DNA from: Alphaproteobacteria bacterium
GTDB taxonomy: Bacteria > Pseudomonadota > Alphaproteobacteria > Ferrovibrionales > Ferrovibrionaceae
Direction: 5' to 3'
DNA length: 64,000 nt
Assembly (NCBI GenBank): GCA_017307375.1
Contig: JAFKFH010000016.1
Span: 62,001 to 126,000, forward strand
In this document: piece after piece, positions 61,781 to 64,000 of the stretch
Layout: each line of letters begins with the position of its first letter
Position numbering within the stretch: the stretch's first letter is position 1
Notes under the pieces: generated by a model
What the model was told of the DNA's origin: nothing
What the model saw: the letters and a program-made list of their open reading frames with translations, nothing else
The model's database searches: none
Position numbers and translations under genes: made by a program

Positions 61781-63351
61781 GCTTGGGCGACCGCCGCCGA
61801 CCAGGGTGACGCCGCGTCGCTGATGCCGTGGCGCGTTCCGTCGTTGCCCTGGTGGATCAGGTTGGGGCAGGCGAAGTTCAGCGGCATCACGTCATGATCG
61901 ACCACGACGGTCGGGCCGTCCGCCTCCAGTGCGCCGATGATCTCGGCACCCAGCCGCCGGTCGGCCGTGACGGTCTCGGCATCTGAAACATCGATGCGCG
62001 GATGGTGCGCCGCCTCGGCCGTGCTCATGCCGAACTCGGCGACGAATGCCGTGGTCTGCAGCACCGCCGCCATGATGCGCCGCCCGCCCGAGGCGCCGGC
62101 GGCCAGCACCGGCCGTGCGCCGTCACGCAGGATCACCGGGCACATGTTGGTCAACGGCCGCTTGCCCGGGGCGATCGAGTTGGGCTTGCCCGGGACGGGG
62201 TCGAACCACATGACCCCGTTGTTCATCAGGATGCCGGTGCTTGGCAGCACGACGCGGCTGCCCATCGACGACAGCAAGGTCGAGGTCAGGGCCACCATCG
62301 TGCCGTCGGCGTCGCAGGCAGTCAGGTGGGTGGTGCAGCTTTCGGCCGATTTCGGTTCGCCGTCGCCAAGGCCGGCCAGCCGCCGGGCGTAGGCCTGCTT
62401 CAGCCCGCGGGCCAGCGCGACATACCATCGCGCATCGGGCCGGCTGCCGGCTCGGCCCTGCGGCAGATGGTCCAGCACGTCGATCAGCGTCGGCGCAGCG
62501 GTCAGGCCGCCCGCGAGTTGCAGCACGTGATTGCCGCGCGCATAGTCCTGGGCCGGCCGTATCGTGGCGGTACAGCCGCGCAAGTCCTCGGCATCGAGCA
62601 CGCCGCCGAGTTCGGCGGTATCGGCGACGATGCCGGCGGCAATTTCGCCCTCGTAGAAATCGCGCCAGCCGGCCCGGGCCAACCGTTCCAGCGTCGCGCC
62701 GAGATTGCCCAGGCGGAAGAAGCCCGGCACGCCCTGGTAGGGCGGCACCGGCGGCAGCCCGTCGGGCAGATAGATCCGCGCGCTTTCGGCGTAGCGTCGC
62801 AGGATCGGGGCCGAGGTCGCGATCTTCAGCGTGGTGAACCAGTCCTGCGCCAGGCCGCGGCGGGCCAGCGCGATCGCCGGCTCGATGATTGCCGCCAGCG
62901 GCAGCCGGCCCCAGCGCCGGTGCATCTCGGCATAGCCCGCGACGGCCGAAGGAATGGCAAACGACAACGGGCCATGCACGTTGGCATCGCCCTCGACCTC
63001 GGGCCAGCCGAACAGGTCCTTGGCGACGCGGCCGGTCAGCTTGAAGCGCGTGGCATCGAGGCCGCGCGGGGCCACCGGGCCGAAATCGACCAGATCGGCG
63101 CGGGCTTCGCCGGCGCGGTGGACGACGGCGAAGCCGATGCCGCCCAGCCCGGTGTTCCACGGTTCGACCGCGGCCAGCGCCAGGGCGGTGGCAACGGCGG
63201 CGTCGATGGCGTTGCCGCCCTGGTCGAGGATGGCGACCCCGGCCTCGGCCGCGCTGCGTGCCTGGGAGACGACGATGCCGCGCCGGCCGCTCGCCCCCGG
63301 TTTGCTCTGGACCCAGTTCTGCGTCAGATGCGGGGGCGGGGTGTAGGTCAT
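61777..63351 (-). CDS. Gamma-glutamyltransferase family protein
   Basis: A 524-residue Ntn-hydrolase of the gamma-glutamyltranspeptidase family. The precursor cleavage/nucleophile Thr is in ESCTTHLTACDADG, followed by ALTSTLLSSMGS and the glycine-rich GASGGRRIM. No signal peptide is visible, in contrast to the periplasmic glutathione enzymes, so a cytoplasmic amidohydrolase-type member is likely. ATG 63351 is chosen for family fit. It is divergent from a LysR-type gene with a LysR-box between. Confidence 0.88.
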   Translation of the reverse strand: MTYTPPPHLTQNWVQSKPGASGRRGIVVSQARSAAEAGVAILDQGGNAIDAAVATALALAAVEPWNTGLGGIGFAVVHRAGEARADLVDFGPVAPRGLDATRFKLTGRVAKDLFGWPEVEGDANVHGPLSFAIPSAVAGYAEMHRRWGRLPLAAIIEPAIALARRGLAQDWFTTLKIATSAPILRRYAESARIYLPDGLPPVPPYQGVPGFFRLGNLGATLERLARAGWRDFYEGEIAAGIVADTAELGGVLDAEDLRGCTATIRPAQDYARGNHVLQLAGGLTAAPTLIDVLDHLPQGRAGSRPDARWYVALARGLKQAYARRLAGLGDGEPKSAESCTTHLTACDADGTMVALTSTLLSSMGSRVVLPSTGILMNNGVMWFDPVPGKPNSIAPGKRPLTNMCPVILRDGARPVLAAGASGGRRIMAAVLQTTAFVAEFGMSTAEAAHHPRIDVSDAETVTADRRLGAEIIGALEADGPTVVVDHDVMPLNFACPNLIHQGNDGTRHGISDAASPWSAAVAQA

Positions 63352-63435
63352 GGCTACTGGCTCGCGGATGCGGACGATTCGCCGGAATGCTAGTGGACCG
63401 GCCCGGCCCTGGCCAGCTATGGAATGAAAAAAACC

Positions 63436-63452
63436 CATAGTTTCATGTTATG
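63436..63452. promoter_or_regulatory. LysR-type operator between the GGT and LysR genes
   Basis: CATAGTTTCATGTTATG has T-N11-A spacing (T63438, A63450) with ATA/TAT arms. It ends 8 bp before the LysR start and is about 85 bp from the GGT start, an autoregulatory position. An A-run (gaatgaaaaaaa) flanks it. Confidence 0.55.
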
Positions 63453-63460
63453 AGTTCGCC

Positions 63461-64000
63461 ATGGACCTGCGCAGCCTCAGCTATTTCATCGCGGTGTACG
63501 AGGAAGGCAATCTCAGCCTCGCCGCCCGGCGGTGCCATGTGTCGCAGCCCTCGATCTCGGTGGCGATGCAGGCGCTGGAGGCGGCATTGGGCGGCCAGTT
63601 GCTGATCCGCCATTCCAAGGGGGTCAGCCCGACGCCGGCAGGCGAGCAGCTCTACGGCCGGGCGATCAAGCTGCTGGCCGATGTCGAGGCGATCCGCCAT
63701 CTGTTCCGGCAGGATCGCGAACGGACGCCGCTGACGGTCGCGGCTACGCGCTTCCTGCCGTTCGACCGGGTCGGCGTGCTGCTGAAGGCACTCGGCCATG
63801 CCGCCGGCGGGCACGACGTGCGTGTCGTGGCGCTCGACCAGCCGGCCGACCTGCGCCTCGTGACACGCCAGTCGTTGCGCGACGACGAGATCTTCTACCC
63901 GCTGTGGGAGGATCGCTTCCTGCTGGCCCTGCCGCGTGCCCATCCGCTGACGTTGCGGGCCACCGTCCGCCTGGTCGACCTGGCGGGGCTTGCCTGGATC
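63461..64000 (+). CDS. LysR family transcriptional regulator, 3' end cut by the window edge
   Basis: The frame runs from ATG 63461 to the last base without a stop (180 codons visible of about 300). The start MDLRSLSYFIAVYEEGN and the helix-turn-helix LAARRCHVSQPSISVAMQ (21-38) are clear LysR features; about half of the effector domain is present (TPLTVAATRFLPF onward). The divergent gamma-glutamyltransferase gene is the likely target. Confidence 0.9.
   Translation, partial: MDLRSLSYFIAVYEEGNLSLAARRCHVSQPSISVAMQALEAALGGQLLIRHSKGVSPTPAGEQLYGRAIKLLADVEAIRHLFRQDRERTPLTVAATRFLPFDRVGVLLKALGHAAGGHDVRVVALDQPADLRLVTRQSLRDDEIFYPLWEDRFLLALPRAHPLTLRATVRLVDLAGLAWI

Overview
The window is a GC-rich (roughly two-thirds G+C), densely packed stretch of chromosome from an alphaproteobacterium, most likely of the Rhodospirillales type. 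The evidence is a FliX gene, a class I lysyl-tRNA synthetase, a DksA with a single cysteine left in its zinc-finger region, and an alphaproteobacterial flagellar order (flgF-flgG-flgA-flgH, dksA, fliX, flgI, rod-binding protein). I saw no insertion sequence, prophage, CRISPR array, rRNA or tRNA. Genus-level placement is not possible from the sequence alone.

Layout. 1-1.9 kb: 3' part of katG. 1.9-9.7 kb: a minus-strand unit with an RpiR regulator, a complete oligopeptide-type ABC importer and an M81 (MlrC) metallopeptidase; a DauA-like D-amino-acid dehydrogenase is divergent (9.7-10.9 kb). 10.8-11.7 kb: a DUF6152/DUF6644 pair. 11.7-23.8 kb: first flagellar block (flgFGAH, a GGDEF-EAL protein, dksA, fliX, flgI, flgJ-type rod-binding protein, a FlgN-like gene, flgK, flgL). 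23.8-27.6 kb: hydrolase, glycosyltransferase-like protein and a PAS-GGDEF cyclase. 27.8-31.8 kb: TMEM43-family protein, a small secreted protein, gap and pgk. 31.9-35.1 kb: EamA transporter with a divergent LysR regulator, rpmJ and a methyltransferase. 35.4-41.8 kb: TerB, a DinG-type Fe-S helicase, and a phospholipase D / UPF0104 / EEP-phosphatase set. 42-45.6 kb: lysK, an orphan histidine kinase and EcsC. 45.6-48.9 kb: a trio matching the levulinate genes lvaA-lvaB-lvaC in order, behind a class IV aminotransferase. 49-53.5 kb: S24-like repressor, DUF952, pyrD, purH, TetR. 53.6-56.4 kb: DUF3313 lipoprotein, 2-hydroxyacid dehydrogenase, YceI and cytochrome b561. 56.5-61.8 kb: second flagellar block (flgK2, flgL2, flgE and an unrecognised four-repeat protein). 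61.8-64 kb: gamma-glutamyltransferase and a divergent, truncated LysR gene.

How it fits together. The first flagellar block looks sigma-54 controlled. Near-consensus -24/-12 promoters precede flgF and flgI, and an identical 17-bp sequence (cccggcaaatcctgccg) lies upstream of both. The fliX gene sits between the two operons; its product is the known partner of the sigma-54 activator FlbD. This points to one enhancer-binding activator switching both operons on. The hook-filament junction pair flgK-flgL occurs twice, and the second copy travels with flgE and the four-repeat protein. Those two points are the most interesting features here. Elsewhere the window holds housekeeping metabolism and small catabolic modules whose promoters, terminators and operators are often readable.
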